Assembly (NCBI RefSeq): GCF_030317115.1
Contig: NZ_JASZYF010000010.1
Coordinates: 124,001-188,000, forward strand
Direction: 5' to 3'
DNA length: 64,000 nt
From: Variovorax gracilis
Lineage (GTDB): Bacteria > Pseudomonadota > Gammaproteobacteria > Burkholderiales > Burkholderiaceae_C
A program made the position numbers and the translations under genes. Below, piece after piece: positions 31,070 to 39,697 of the stretch; within the stretch, counting starts at the first letter, position 1, and each line of letters opens with the position of its first letter. The notes below the pieces were generated by a model. That model saw nothing but the letters and a program-made list of their open reading frames with translations, did not search any database and was not told the DNA's origin.

Positions 31070-31090
31070 GTGAATTTTTGTTCACCAAAA
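31070..31090. promoter_or_regulatory. Overlapping inverted repeats upstream of the TetR gene
   Basis: GTGAA-N6-TTCAC (31070-31085) overlaps TTTTG-ttcac-CAAAA (31076-31090). Both lie 27-47 bp before the GTG of the TetR gene, where autoregulatory TetR operators usually sit. A TAAGAT hexamer (31104-31109) only 8 bp before the GTG could be a -10 of a leaderless transcript. Confidence 0.45.
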
Positions 31091-31116
31091 GGCCGACAGG
31101 CACTAAGATCGCGCCC

Positions 31117-31689
31117 GTGAAACCCAAGGACGACGAAAAGCTCCGCGCCATCGCCGAGGCCACGTTCACGCTGGTCGAGCAGACCGGCCTGAGCGGCCTG
31201 ACCATGGCCGCCATCGCGCGCGAGGCCGGCCTGGCCACGGGCACGCTGTACGTCTACTTCAAGTCGAAGGAAGAGTTGATGGTCGCGCTCTACGAGCAGG
31301 CCAAGACCACGACGACCGCCAGCCTCATGCACGGCGACGACCCCAAGGCCCCGTTTCGCAGCCGATTCCGGCACATGTGGATGAACTGGCTCGAACACCG
31401 CCTGACGCACTACGCGCAGGTCGTGTTCCTGGAGCAGTACTACAACTCGCCCTGGTTCAGCGAAGAGAGCCGCAATCTCTCCGCCCGGCTCATCAAGGAC
31501 TGGGTCGACCTGATCGAGTCGGCCAAGGCGCACCAGATCCTGAAGGACGTGCCCACCGTCCTGCTGATCAACAGCTTCGGCGGCTCCGTGCGAGAGACCG
31601 CCAACCTGCTTCGCTCCGGCGCGCTGGCCCGCACGGACGAGAACCTGGCAATGGCCTTCGGGCTCTGCTGGGACGGCATCAAGGCCTGA
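31117..31689 (+). CDS. TetR family transcriptional regulator
   Basis: 190 aa from the GTG at 31117; a TTG at 31078 would add 13 residues over the putative operator and is less likely. The N-terminal TetR HTH is clear (LSGLTMAAIAREAGLATGTLYVYFKSKEELM). The C-terminal ligand domain resembles AcrR-like members (FSEESRNLSARLIKDWV). iorA follows 75 bp downstream with its own promoter; the regulator is therefore well placed to control iorAB and the divergent SDR. Confidence 0.88.
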   Translation: MKPKDDEKLRAIAEATFTLVEQTGLSGLTMAAIAREAGLATGTLYVYFKSKEELMVALYEQAKTTTTASLMHGDDPKAPFRSRFRHMWMNWLEHRLTHYAQVVFLEQYYNSPWFSEESRNLSARLIKDWVDLIESAKAHQILKDVPTVLLINSFGGSVRETANLLRSGALARTDENLAMAFGLCWDGIKA

Positions 31690-31694
31690 GCCAC

Positions 31695-31723
31695 TTGACC
31701 TGACCCTGGCACAGGTCTATTGT
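31695..31723 (+). promoter_or_regulatory. Sigma-70 promoter for iorAB
   Basis: TTGACC (31695-31700) and TATTGT (31718-31723) are spaced by the ideal 17 bp, directly after the TetR stop. The predicted start near 31730 gives a leader of about 35 nt before the iorA ATG. Confidence 0.6.
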
Positions 31724-31764
31724 TTGGCCGAACCAATATTCACCGAAGAAGAGGAAACCCCACC

Positions 31765-32238
31765 ATGACCACCCTCCACATCAACGGCAAGGACCGGCAA
31801 GTCGATGCCGACCCTTCCACCCCCATCCTCTGGGCCTTGCGCGACACGCTCGGCATGACAGGCACCAAGTTCGGTTGCGGCGCGGCGCTGTGCGGCGCCT
31901 GCACCGTGCACCTCAACGGCCAGGCGATCCGCTCGTGCGTGACGCCCATCTCCGCCGCGGCGGGGCAGAAGATCACCACCATCGAAGCAGTCACCGATGG
32001 CGGCGACAAGGTCGGCAAGGCCGTGCACGACGCGTGGGTCAAGCATGACGTGGCGCAGTGCGGCTACTGCCAGAGCGGTCAGATCATGTCGGCCACCGCC
32101 TTCCTGAAGACGGTCGCGCCCGGCAAGCTGCCCAGCGAGGCCGAGATCGATTCAGCCATGGCCGGCAACATCTGCCGCTGCGGCACCTACGCGCGCATCC
32201 GCGCCGCGGTCGCCGACGCCGCCAAGACGCTGGCTTGA
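31765..32238 (+). CDS. iorA: 2Fe-2S subunit of a molybdenum hydroxylase (IorA-like)
   Basis: 157 aa. Plant-type 2Fe-2S ligands FGCGAALCGACTVHLNG and the second cluster CGYCQSGQIM...NICRCGTYARI are complete. GAGGAAA upstream supports ATG 31765. It carries electrons from the molybdopterin subunit encoded 14 bp downstream. Family substrates include isoquinoline, other N-heterocycles and aldehydes, so the symbol is given by architecture only. No FAD subunit is present, as in the two-subunit IorAB type; a separate cytochrome acceptor is not encoded here. Confidence 0.88.
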   Translation: MTTLHINGKDRQVDADPSTPILWALRDTLGMTGTKFGCGAALCGACTVHLNGQAIRSCVTPISAAAGQKITTIEAVTDGGDKVGKAVHDAWVKHDVAQCGYCQSGQIMSATAFLKTVAPGKLPSEAEIDSAMAGNICRCGTYARIRAAVADAAKTLA

Positions 32239-32252
32239 AGAAGGAGATCACC

Positions 32253-34505
32253 ATGAACTTCGATCAAGCGACCTTCGAGCTGCCCGCCAACCTCCGCGCG
32301 CTGATGACGCGCCAGGAGGACACCACCGAACCCGCCGGCCTGCCGCGCCGCAGCTTCCTGAAGCTCACGGCGGTGAGCGGCTTCGCGCTCGGCGTCTTCC
32401 CGATGGGCGCGCTCGCGCAGGACACGAGCGCGGCGGCCGCCAAGCCGGCCGGCCTGAAGCCGCTGCAGCAGCCCGCCGCCTTCGTGCGCATCGACCGCGA
32501 CGGCACGACCACCATCACCATCAACCGGCTCGACTTCGGGCAGGGAGTGCAGACCGGGTTGCCGATGATCCTGGCCGAAGAACTCGACGCCGACTGGTCC
32601 AAGGTCAAGAGCGTTCACGGCACCAACGACCCGGCCTACGTCGATCCCGCCTTCGGCATGCACATCACGGGCGGCTCGGGCTCCATCAAGAACTCGTACA
32701 CCCAATACCGCGAACTCGGCGCCCGCACCCGCGCGATGCTGGTGAGCGCGGCCGCGGCACAGTGGAAGGTGGATGCCGCGACGCTGCAGACGCGCAACGG
32801 CGTCGTCATCGGCCCCGGCGGCAAGCAACTCGGCTATGGCGAACTGGCCGAGGCGGCCATGAAGCTGCCGGTGCCCGAGACCGTCAAGCTCAAGGACCCG
32901 AAGGACTTCCGCCTCATCGGCAAGCCCACCGGCCGCCTCGACGCGCAGGCCAAGTCCAGCGGCCACCAGGATTACGGCATCGACATGCGCCTGCCCGGCA
33001 TGCTGACCGCCGTCGTGTCTCATCCGCCGGTGTTCGGCGCCAAGCTCAAGGCGGTGGACGACAGCGCCGCAAAGGCGATCAAGGGCGTCAAGGCCGTGCT
33101 GCGCGTGCCGCTGGATCGCGGTGCCGAAGGCGTGGCCGTCGTCGCCGACGGCTACTGGGCCGCCAAGCAGGGCCGCGATGCGCTCAAGCTCGAATGGGAC
33201 ACCAGCGCCGTCGAGAAGGTCGACAGCGAGAAGCAGCTTGCGCAATACCGCGAACTCGCGACCAAGCCGGGCAAGCGCAAGTACGACGCCGACGTCTCGA
33301 AGCTCGCCAGCGCGCCGCACAAGATCGAAGCCGAGTTCGTCTTCCCCTACCTCGCGCACGCGCCGATGGAGCCGCTCAACTGCACCGTCAGCCTCGCGGG
33401 AGGCAAGGTGGAAGTGTGGACGGGCACGCAGATGCCGGGCATCGACGGCATGGCGGCTGCGAAGGTGCTGGGCGTGCCGCCCGAGAGCGTCAAGGTCCAT
33501 GTGCAGATGGCGGGCGGCGGCTTCGGCCGTCGCGGCCTGCTGACCAGCGACTACGTGGCCGAGGCCTGCGGCGTCGTCAAGGCCGCGCAGGCGGCGGGTG
33601 TCCATGCGCCGATCCGCACGCTGTGGAGCCGCGAGGACGACATCAAGGGCGGCTACTACCGCCCGATGCACCTTCACACCGCGAAGATCGGCTTCGACGC
33701 ACAGGGCAAGGTCACCGGCTGGGACCACGTCATCGTCGGCCAGTCGCTGCTGATGGGCAGCATGTTCGAGCCGATGATGGTCAAGGACGGCATCGACGCC
33801 ACGGCCGTCGAAGGCATGAAGGAGCCTTACGACGTCCCGATGCGGCTCACGGTGCATCACCCCAAGCTCAACGTGCCGGTGCTGTGGTGGCGCAGCGTGG
33901 GCTCGACCCACACGGCGTTCGTCATGGAAACGCTGCTCGACGAGATCGCCCGCACCACCAGGCAGGACCCGGTCGCGTACCGCATGAAGCTGATCGGCGA
34001 CCAGCACCCGCGCCACAAGGCGGCGCTGCAACTGGCGGTGGACAAGTCCGGCTACGGCAAGAAGACGCTCGCAACGGGCCGGGCCTGGGGCGTGGCGGTG
34101 CACGAATCCTTCAACTCGGTGGTGGCGTACGTCGTCGAAGCCTCGGTGAAGGACGGCACGCCCATGCTGCACAGCGTGACGGCGGGCGTGCACTGCAATC
34201 TGGTGGTCAACCCGAAGAGCGTGGAAGCGCAAGTGCAGGGTGGGGCAGTGATGGGGCTGTCGATGTGCCTGCCTGGTGCGGCCATCACGCTGAAGGATGG
34301 GGTGGTGCAGCAGAGCAATTTCGGGGACTTCGTTGTGCCGCGCATCACGGATATGCCGCAGATTGCGGTGCACATCGTGCCGAGTGCTGATGCGCCTACC
34401 GGCATGGGTGAGCCGGGGTTGCCGCCGCTGGCGCCGGCGTTTGCGAATGCGGTGGCGGCGATTACGGGGAAGCCTGTGCGGGAGTTGCCTTTCAAGTTGG
34501 CTTGA
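32253..34505 (+). CDS. iorB: Molybdopterin-binding subunit of a molybdenum hydroxylase (IorB-like)
   Basis: 750 aa. A twin-arginine signal lies unusually deep (RRSFLKLT near residue 32), so the holoenzyme is probably exported folded with IorA. The molybdopterin domain shows the duplicated aldehyde-oxidase-type core (SGHQDYGIDMRLPGM, MAGGGFGRRG, and the C-terminal TGMGEPGLPPLAPAFANA with the active-site Glu). AAGGAGA precedes the ATG. The substrate is unknown. The last 250 bp use noticeably more G-ending and rarer codons than the rest. Confidence 0.88.
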   Translation: MNFDQATFELPANLRALMTRQEDTTEPAGLPRRSFLKLTAVSGFALGVFPMGALAQDTSAAAAKPAGLKPLQQPAAFVRIDRDGTTTITINRLDFGQGVQTGLPMILAEELDADWSKVKSVHGTNDPAYVDPAFGMHITGGSGSIKNSYTQYRELGARTRAMLVSAAAAQWKVDAATLQTRNGVVIGPGGKQLGYGELAEAAMKLPVPETVKLKDPKDFRLIGKPTGRLDAQAKSSGHQDYGIDMRLPGMLTAVVSHPPVFGAKLKAVDDSAAKAIKGVKAVLRVPLDRGAEGVAVVADGYWAAKQGRDALKLEWDTSAVEKVDSEKQLAQYRELATKPGKRKYDADVSKLASAPHKIEAEFVFPYLAHAPMEPLNCTVSLAGGKVEVWTGTQMPGIDGMAAAKVLGVPPESVKVHVQMAGGGFGRRGLLTSDYVAEACGVVKAAQAAGVHAPIRTLWSREDDIKGGYYRPMHLHTAKIGFDAQGKVTGWDHVIVGQSLLMGSMFEPMMVKDGIDATAVEGMKEPYDVPMRLTVHHPKLNVPVLWWRSVGSTHTAFVMETLLDEIARTTRQDPVAYRMKLIGDQHPRHKAALQLAVDKSGYGKKTLATGRAWGVAVHESFNSVVAYVVEASVKDGTPMLHSVTAGVHCNLVVNPKSVEAQVQGGAVMGLSMCLPGAAITLKDGVVQQSNFGDFVVPRITDMPQIAVHIVPSADAPTGMGEPGLPPLAPAFANAVAAITGKPVRELPFKLA

Positions 34506-34946
34506 GGGGTCGATGGCGCGTGTGCCAGTTGCAATCGCGCTGGCATGCCGCGCAAGTCACGTAGGCAAATTGGAAGCCCGACAATTTTTTTACGGCCGAA
34601 GCCGCAGTTGCGTTTAGCCTGCGGCTTCTTCGTTCGTGCCTCAGTTTTTGGCGGCACGGACGAGAGGGCGAAGGTCCTGCCTGTTTCTGGCAAATGGTTG
34701 CCCGGTCTTCCAACCCGTTAAAGCTGCCGCCACTGTCTGGAAGCGGGGCGGCGCCTTCCCGCTGCCCTGAGACACCGACGCGCGTGGCCAACTCCCCGAA
34801 AGTACCGTCGCCAATTTCGCGTGTTGATGTGGCGGCGACTCGATCAACTCACCATCACCATTTTCAGAATATTCCGATGTAGGACCGCCGCTGATTGCTT
34901 CGCAGCGCCGCTAGGCTGACCGCTTTCCTTACGCGCTCGCCTAACG
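34506..34946. other. 441-bp intergenic region without a gene
   Basis: No convincing coding frame. It contains a perfect 10-bp inverted repeat, GAAGCCGCAG (34598-34607) / CTGCGGCTTC (34619-34628), with an 11-nt loop. On the plus strand its T-run comes before rather than after the stem, so it is not a standard terminator for iorB. Nothing else is recognisable. Confidence 0.5.
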
Positions 34947-35657
34947 ATGAAAATTGCCGCAGTTCTTGTCGTCACTGCCCTGGCCTCCAACGCCCCAGTC
35001 CATGCCGCTGGCGAAGCGACGGCACCGCGCCGCACCATCGAGATTCGGGAATTCCAATGCAACGAATTGGCATTGGTGCGCTACGGCGAGCTTGCCTTCG
35101 TGCGCGCCTGCGCAAAGGCCTTGAACAGTCTGCCGGTGGCCGACTATGCGGACGTCTGCAATGACATGGCTTCAGGCGCTGCAAACCTGTACCAATGGGT
35201 CACGCTGCTCTGGAAGCGAAACTGGTCCCGCCAGGCGGTCTTCCATCCGTGGCAGCGCGGTCGCTTCTTGCTGGAGGTGCCCTGCAGTTCCGGCGCCTAC
35301 AACTTGTCGTCGATCTTCTTCGACTACGACGAGCGAAAGCTGCCGGCCACCGTCGCAGCCATTCGCTTCCCGCATCCGGACGGCTCCTCGCGCTTCGACA
35401 TCTACAACCGCGGCCGTGGCCCGCAACGCGGTCACTTGGTCGAGTGGGCCAAGGCGCGCGGCATGGGCGACGCGGGCTACTACGCGCGCTACAACCTGGA
35501 CAAGGAAACGCTGCGACCGACCCTGGTCGAAGCCATGGAAAAAACTGCCTGGGATGGCAAGGACCCATTTCAATGGGACGGCCGCCTCTCCCACAAGCCG
35601 AGGGGCATGACCTGGCAGCGGGTCTACCCGCCGGGCGCGTCGCCTTCGCGCCGGTAG
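34947..35657 (+). CDS. Secreted hypothetical protein
   Basis: 236 aa with a short signal peptide (MKIAAVLVVTALASNAPVHA). The mature protein has several cysteines (QCNE, FVRACAKAL, DVCNDM, EVPCSSGAYN) that could form disulfides, and a central stretch (EVPCSSGAYNLSSIFFDYDE) somewhat like DUF1176-type periplasmic proteins; that link is weak. No enzyme motif is seen. Function unknown. It is the first of three plus-strand genes with no obvious common role. Confidence 0.65.
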   Translation: MKIAAVLVVTALASNAPVHAAGEATAPRRTIEIREFQCNELALVRYGELAFVRACAKALNSLPVADYADVCNDMASGAANLYQWVTLLWKRNWSRQAVFHPWQRGRFLLEVPCSSGAYNLSSIFFDYDERKLPATVAAIRFPHPDGSSRFDIYNRGRGPQRGHLVEWAKARGMGDAGYYARYNLDKETLRPTLVEAMEKTAWDGKDPFQWDGRLSHKPRGMTWQRVYPPGASPSRR

Positions 35658-35693
35658 TGGGATAGTAGAGGGCCATCGGCAAGGAGCCCTCGC

Positions 35694-36341
35694 ATGCCCA
35701 AACTCCGCGTTCAAAGTTTCAGCGTCTCCCTCGACGGCTACGGCGCCGGTCCGAGCCAGGATCTCCAGAATCCGCTCGGCATTCGCGGCCCTGAACTGAT
35801 GGAATGGCTCTTCCATACCCGCATGTGGCTCAACATGTCCGGCCAGGGCGCTGGCGAGACGGGCGTCGACAACCGCCTCGCGGAGCAGGGCTTCGACGGC
35901 GTCGGCGCATGGATCCTCGGACGCAACATGTTCGGCCCGGTTCGCGGCCCATGGCCGGACGACAGCTGGAAGGGCTGGTGGGGCGACGAGCCGCCGTATC
36001 ACACCCCCGTGTTCGTGCTCACACACCATCCGCGCGCGCCGCTCGCGATGGCGGGAGGCACGGAGTTCCGCTTCGTCACCGAAGGCATTCACGCGGCTCT
36101 GGAGCAGGCGAAGGCCGCAGCGAGTGGTCGCGACGTGCGGCTTGGGGGTGGCGTGTCCACGGTGCGTCAGTACCTGAGCGCGGGGCTGATCGATGAGCTG
36201 CATCTGGCCCTTCGGCCCGTGCTCCTGGGCGCAGGAGAGAATCTTTTCCAGGGGCTCGACCTGCCTGCCTTGGGCTACGAGTGCTCGGAAAGCGTCGCCG
36301 GCGAGCGGGCCACGCACATGTTCTTGCGCAAGCGTCCGTAA
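35694..36341 (+). CDS. Dihydrofolate reductase / RibD C-terminal family protein
   Basis: 215 aa. It starts KLRVQSFSVSLDGY and contains GAWILGRNMFG and GGGVSTVRQYLSAGLIDELHL, the pattern of the RibD C-terminal/DHFR-like fold that binds NADPH. Such stand-alone proteins are common and mostly uncharacterised; this one is not the housekeeping DHFR. It has its own RBS (AAGGAG) and sits 36 bp after the preceding gene. Confidence 0.85.
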   Translation: MPKLRVQSFSVSLDGYGAGPSQDLQNPLGIRGPELMEWLFHTRMWLNMSGQGAGETGVDNRLAEQGFDGVGAWILGRNMFGPVRGPWPDDSWKGWWGDEPPYHTPVFVLTHHPRAPLAMAGGTEFRFVTEGIHAALEQAKAAASGRDVRLGGGVSTVRQYLSAGLIDELHLALRPVLLGAGENLFQGLDLPALGYECSESVAGERATHMFLRKRP

Positions 36342-36370
36342 GCGGCTGGGCGCCGAGCGACAATCCGCGC

Positions 36371-36847
36371 ATGAATTTCGGAAGAATCCTCGTCCCCGTC
36401 GGCGGACTGATCCTGCTCGGCGTGGCCTATCGTAGCTACGGCTGGGCCGGCGTGGCGCTCGTCGGCGGCGCGATCGTCATGTTCCTGCTGCTGCATTTCA
36501 ACCGCGCGATGCAGGTGCTCAAACGCGCCACCGACCGCCCCATGGGCACCGTCGCGAGCGCGGTGATGCTCAATGCCAAACTGAAGCCGAAGGTCAATCT
36601 GCTGCACGTGGTCGCGATGACGCGCGCGCTGGGCGAGCTTCGCACGCCCGAGAACACTCAGCCTGAAGTGTTCCGCTGGACCGATGCCGGCGGCTCATGG
36701 GTCGACGCGACTTTCGTGGGCGGCAAGCTCACCGAATGGACGCTGGTGCGGCCCCAGCAGCCCGAGGACGATGCGCCCCGGTCCGATGAGTCGAGCGCCG
36801 ACGCCATCAAACCGGGCGCGACTGACGCGCTGCGGCCTCCGGTCTAG
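36371..36847 (+). CDS. Small membrane protein of unknown function
   Basis: 158 aa; the start MNFGRILVPVGGLILLG (36371) is favoured over an upstream in-frame ATG at 36281 inside the previous gene. Two N-terminal helices (about 6-42) precede a soluble region ending in a charged, Pro-rich tail. No family is recognised with certainty. Confidence 0.65.
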   Translation: MNFGRILVPVGGLILLGVAYRSYGWAGVALVGGAIVMFLLLHFNRAMQVLKRATDRPMGTVASAVMLNAKLKPKVNLLHVVAMTRALGELRTPENTQPEVFRWTDAGGSWVDATFVGGKLTEWTLVRPQQPEDDAPRSDESSADAIKPGATDALRPPV

Positions 36848-36879
36848 CAGCGCTCGTCGCGAAAAACGGGTGCCGGCAC

Positions 36880-36898
36880 TACAATACAGAAATCTGTA
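36880..36898. promoter_or_regulatory. vapBC promoter -10 overlapped by an operator palindrome
   Basis: A -10-like TACAAT (36880-36885) runs into TACAGA-AA-TCTGTA (36885-36898), a perfect inverted repeat with 6-bp arms, 35 bp before the vapB ATG. Toxin-antitoxin complexes typically repress by binding such a site. No good -35 is seen. Confidence 0.6.
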
Positions 36899-36932
36899 CT
36901 CGCACCCAGCGATCTGCGATCAAGGCCTGTTC

Positions 36933-37172
36933 ATGAAGACCACGCTAAACCTCAACGACGCATTGTTGACCGAAGCCAAGGCGTTGGCCGCGCAGCAGCG
37001 CACGAGTCTGACGCGTCTGATTGAAGAAGGGCTGCAACTGCGCCTGCGTTCACGCCCGCCTCAAAAGAGATCCGTCCGCCTACCTGTCTACCGAGGTAAG
37101 GGCGGGTTGGCCTCGGGGCTCGACGGATTGAGCAACAAGGCGATGTTGGACGCCGCCGACAGTGACGCCTGA
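36933..37172 (+). CDS. vapB: VapB-like antitoxin (ribbon-helix-helix)
   Basis: 79 aa. The N-terminus MKTTLNLNDALLTEAKALAAQQ has the ribbon-helix-helix pattern; the C-terminal half is basic and probably wraps the toxin. AAGG upstream sets the start. It overlaps the PIN-domain gene by 11 bp, the usual antitoxin-first order. The palindrome at 36885 is the likely autoregulatory site. Confidence 0.8.
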   Translation: MKTTLNLNDALLTEAKALAAQQRTSLTRLIEEGLQLRLRSRPPQKRSVRLPVYRGKGGLASGLDGLSNKAMLDAADSDA

Positions 37173-37596
37173 TGTCAACGTGCTGGTCGCTGCTTCCCGT
37201 AGCGATCATCCTCACTATGCAGCGGCCCGTAGATGGCTCGAAGGCGCCGTCGCCAGCGCAACTCAAGGAAGGCCGCTGAAGCTCCAACCGATGGTGATTG
37301 CGAGCTTCCTGAGGCTTGTGACGCATCCGAAGATATTTGTGAACCCGACGCCGACCATCGAGGCCTTGCGCTTCGTGGACGCGCTGCTAAGCGCACCGGG
37401 TGTGGAGCAAGCGGCGCTCGGCGCCGAGTGGACCGCATTTCGCGAAATGTGCGCTGACAATGCACTTGGCGCGAACGACATACCCGATGCGTGGCTGGCT
37501 GCCGCGGTCATCCATCAAGGCGAGCATTTGGTCACGTTCGACGGCGACTTCAAACGGCTGCTTTCGAGAGTGCAGTTCACGAGACTCGCGGCCTGA
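37162..37596 (+). CDS. vapC: VapC-like PIN-domain toxin
   Basis: 144 aa from a GTG. PIN acidic residues are recognisable: Asp4 in TPDVNVLVAA, a mid-protein Glu, and Asp residues in NDIPDAWLAAAV and TFDGDFKRL. PIN toxins cleave RNA with Mg; targets vary (tRNA, rRNA). It is encoded directly after its antitoxin. Confidence 0.85.
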   Translation: MTPDVNVLVAASRSDHPHYAAARRWLEGAVASATQGRPLKLQPMVIASFLRLVTHPKIFVNPTPTIEALRFVDALLSAPGVEQAALGAEWTAFREMCADNALGANDIPDAWLAAAVIHQGEHLVTFDGDFKRLLSRVQFTRLAA

Positions 37597-37632
37597 AGGC
37601 GGCCGCGAGGCCGGCAGCCGAAGGGGACGTGG

Positions 37633-38640
37633 CTAGAACGGCGCCGATTCGTCGGCCAGCGCTTCCTCGGCATTGGCCTTCGCCTGCGCGCCTGCAGTAG
37701 CAGCAGGCGCCGCATCGGCCGATGCCGTACCCAGCCGCATCTCGCCGCCCAGGGCTTCCAGCAATTCCGGCACGAGCTGCCCGAGTTCGCCGGTGGCGAT
37801 CGCGGCATCCGCGTCGAAGTTGTCTTCCTTGCCTCCCGAAGAAGAAGCCGGCGCATCGTCCAGCGTGCCTTCGAGGAACACGATCTTGCGGATCTGCAGG
37901 CCTTCTGTCAGCTCGAAGGACACGCGGTCGTCCCATGTCATCGCGAGCCGGGTCGGGCGCTTGCCGTCGGCGATGTGCTGGCGCACTTCCTCGATGTCGA
38001 GCGGGTGCTTGGCGTAGCGCACCACGGCCTTCGATTCGTCGCTGGCCTTGAGTTCGCATTCGCGGTCGATGGTGAAGCCGGCGGGCGGCTCCTGGCTCGA
38101 CAGCCACTCCGACATGGCGACGGCGGGCTCGATCTGCGTGTTGACGAGCGAGACGGCGAAGCCGTCGAGCGCCTTCACCAGGTTCGTCACCACTTCATCG
38201 GCGCGTGCCGCGTTGCTGGAGTTGACGACGAGCCGGCGCGCGGCCGGGTCGATCCACACCGCGACGCGGGCGTGGCGGGTGAAGGCCAGGGGCAGCAGTT
38301 CGAGGGTGATGTCCTCCTTGAGCTCCTTCTTTTCCTTCTTGCCGGGCTTGCGGCCGGTGGTGGCCTCGATCTGCGCGGCGCGTTCCTCGACCTTGCGGCG
38401 CACGACGGAAGCCGGCAGGGCCTTGGTTTCGACCATGAATTCGAGCAGCCACTGGCCGCCGATGGATTCGGCGAGCGGGCCATGTTCCTGGCCACGAGGT
38501 TCGACCCAGCCTGCGGATTTTTCCTGCGAGGGGCTGCAGGGGACGAAGCGCTGCGTGCCGAGGCCCTGCTCGACCTGGTCGAGCGACTGCGACCACGTCG
38601 CTTCGATGCGGTAGACGATGACGTTCTTGAAGACGGACAC
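37633..38640 (-). CDS. rdgC: Recombination-associated protein RdgC
   Basis: 335 aa from a GTG at 38640 (VSVFKNVIVYRI, the family start). Typical segments are GQWLLEFMVETKALPASVV, EDITLELLPLAFTR and VWIDPAARRLVVNSS. RdgC forms a ring on double-stranded DNA and limits RecA. The C-terminal tail beyond about residue 300 is Ala/Glu-rich, slightly longer than in E. coli (303 aa). It is divergent from ilvE. Confidence 0.93.
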   Translation of the reverse strand: MSVFKNVIVYRIEATWSQSLDQVEQGLGTQRFVPCSPSQEKSAGWVEPRGQEHGPLAESIGGQWLLEFMVETKALPASVVRRKVEERAAQIEATTGRKPGKKEKKELKEDITLELLPLAFTRHARVAVWIDPAARRLVVNSSNAARADEVVTNLVKALDGFAVSLVNTQIEPAVAMSEWLSSQEPPAGFTIDRECELKASDESKAVVRYAKHPLDIEEVRQHIADGKRPTRLAMTWDDRVSFELTEGLQIRKIVFLEGTLDDAPASSSGGKEDNFDADAAIATGELGQLVPELLEALGGEMRLGTASADAAPAATAGAQAKANAEEALADESAPF

Positions 38641-38753
38641 TGAAACCCTTTGATGGCTGATTGGCAAAGCTGTGCATTGTCGGTGCGGCGGAAACGGGCG
38701 CCGCCGTAAAATCGAAAGCTTTTGCGACATACCAACGCCTGAGGACCAAGAAC

Positions 38754-39692
38754 ATGAGCGCGCTGCCCCCCGCACTGGACGACCGTGACGGCAAGATCTG
38801 GATGGACGGTGATCTCGTGGACTGGCGCGAAGCCAAGATCCACGTGCTGACCCACACGCTGCACTACGGCTGCGGCGTTTTCGAGGGCGTCCGCGCCTAC
38901 AACACGGTCAATGGCACCGCGATCTTCCGCCTGGCCGAGCACACGGAACGCCTCTTCAACAGCGCCAAGATCCTGCGCATGAAGATCCCGTTCACGCCCG
39001 AGCAGGTCAACGAGGCCCAGAAACAGGTGGTGCGCGAGAACAAGCTCGACAGCTGCTACCTGCGCCCCTTGGTGTGGATCGGCTCCGAAAAGCTCGGCGT
39101 CAGCCCCAAGGGCAACCGCATCCACGCGATGGTCGCTGCCTGGTCCTGGGGCGCGTACCTCGGCGACGAGGGCATGAAGCGCGGCATCCGCGTCAAGACC
39201 TCCAGCTTCACGCGCCACCACGTCAACATCACGATGACGCAGGCCAAGGCGGTGAGCAACTACAGCAATTCGATCCTCGCCAACATGGAAGCGCTGGATG
39301 ACGGCTACGACGAGGCCCTGCTGCTCGATTCGAGCGGTTTCGTCTCCGAAGGCGCGGGCGAGAACGTGTTCGTGGTCAAGGGCGGCGTGGTCTACACGCC
39401 CGACCTGTCGGCCGGCGCGCTCAACGGCATCACCCGCAACACCATCCTGCACATCTGCAAGGACCTCGGCATCGAAGTCGTGCAGAAGCGCATCACGCGC
39501 GACGAGGTCTACATCGCCGACGAGGCCTTCTTCACCGGCACGGCCGCCGAAGTCACGCCGATCCGCGAACTCGACCGTGTCGAGATCGGCATCGGATCGC
39601 GCGGCCCCGTCACCGAGAAGATCCAGAACGCGTTCTTCGACATCGTGAACGGACGCAATCCCAAGTACGCCCACTGGCTCACGAAGGTCTGA
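38754..39692 (+). CDS. ilvE: Branched-chain amino acid aminotransferase
   Basis: 312 aa class IV PLP aminotransferase. Lys165 in MTQAKAVSNY is the Schiff-base lysine; HYGCGVFEGVRAY and the C-terminal FFTGTAAEVTPI are conserved. It makes Val, Leu and Ile from their 2-oxo acids with glutamate. ATG 38754 (MSALPPALDDRDGKIW) is favoured over an upstream frame. It is followed after 5 bp by the zinc-finger gene. Confidence 0.94.
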   Translation: MSALPPALDDRDGKIWMDGDLVDWREAKIHVLTHTLHYGCGVFEGVRAYNTVNGTAIFRLAEHTERLFNSAKILRMKIPFTPEQVNEAQKQVVRENKLDSCYLRPLVWIGSEKLGVSPKGNRIHAMVAAWSWGAYLGDEGMKRGIRVKTSSFTRHHVNITMTQAKAVSNYSNSILANMEALDDGYDEALLLDSSGFVSEGAGENVFVVKGGVVYTPDLSAGALNGITRNTILHICKDLGIEVVQKRITRDEVYIADEAFFTGTAAEVTPIRELDRVEIGIGSRGPVTEKIQNAFFDIVNGRNPKYAHWLTKV

Positions 39693-39697
39693 AGCCC

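Noticed and set aside
31708-31723. TGGCAC as a possible sigma-54 -24 element before iorA
   Set aside because: No GC pair 12 bp downstream; the sigma-70 hexamers TTGACC and TATTGT with 17-bp spacing fit better.
34598-34628. Perfect 10-bp inverted repeat as an iorB terminator
   Set aside because: It lies 93 bp after the stop and its T-run precedes the stem; kept only as part of the intergenic description.
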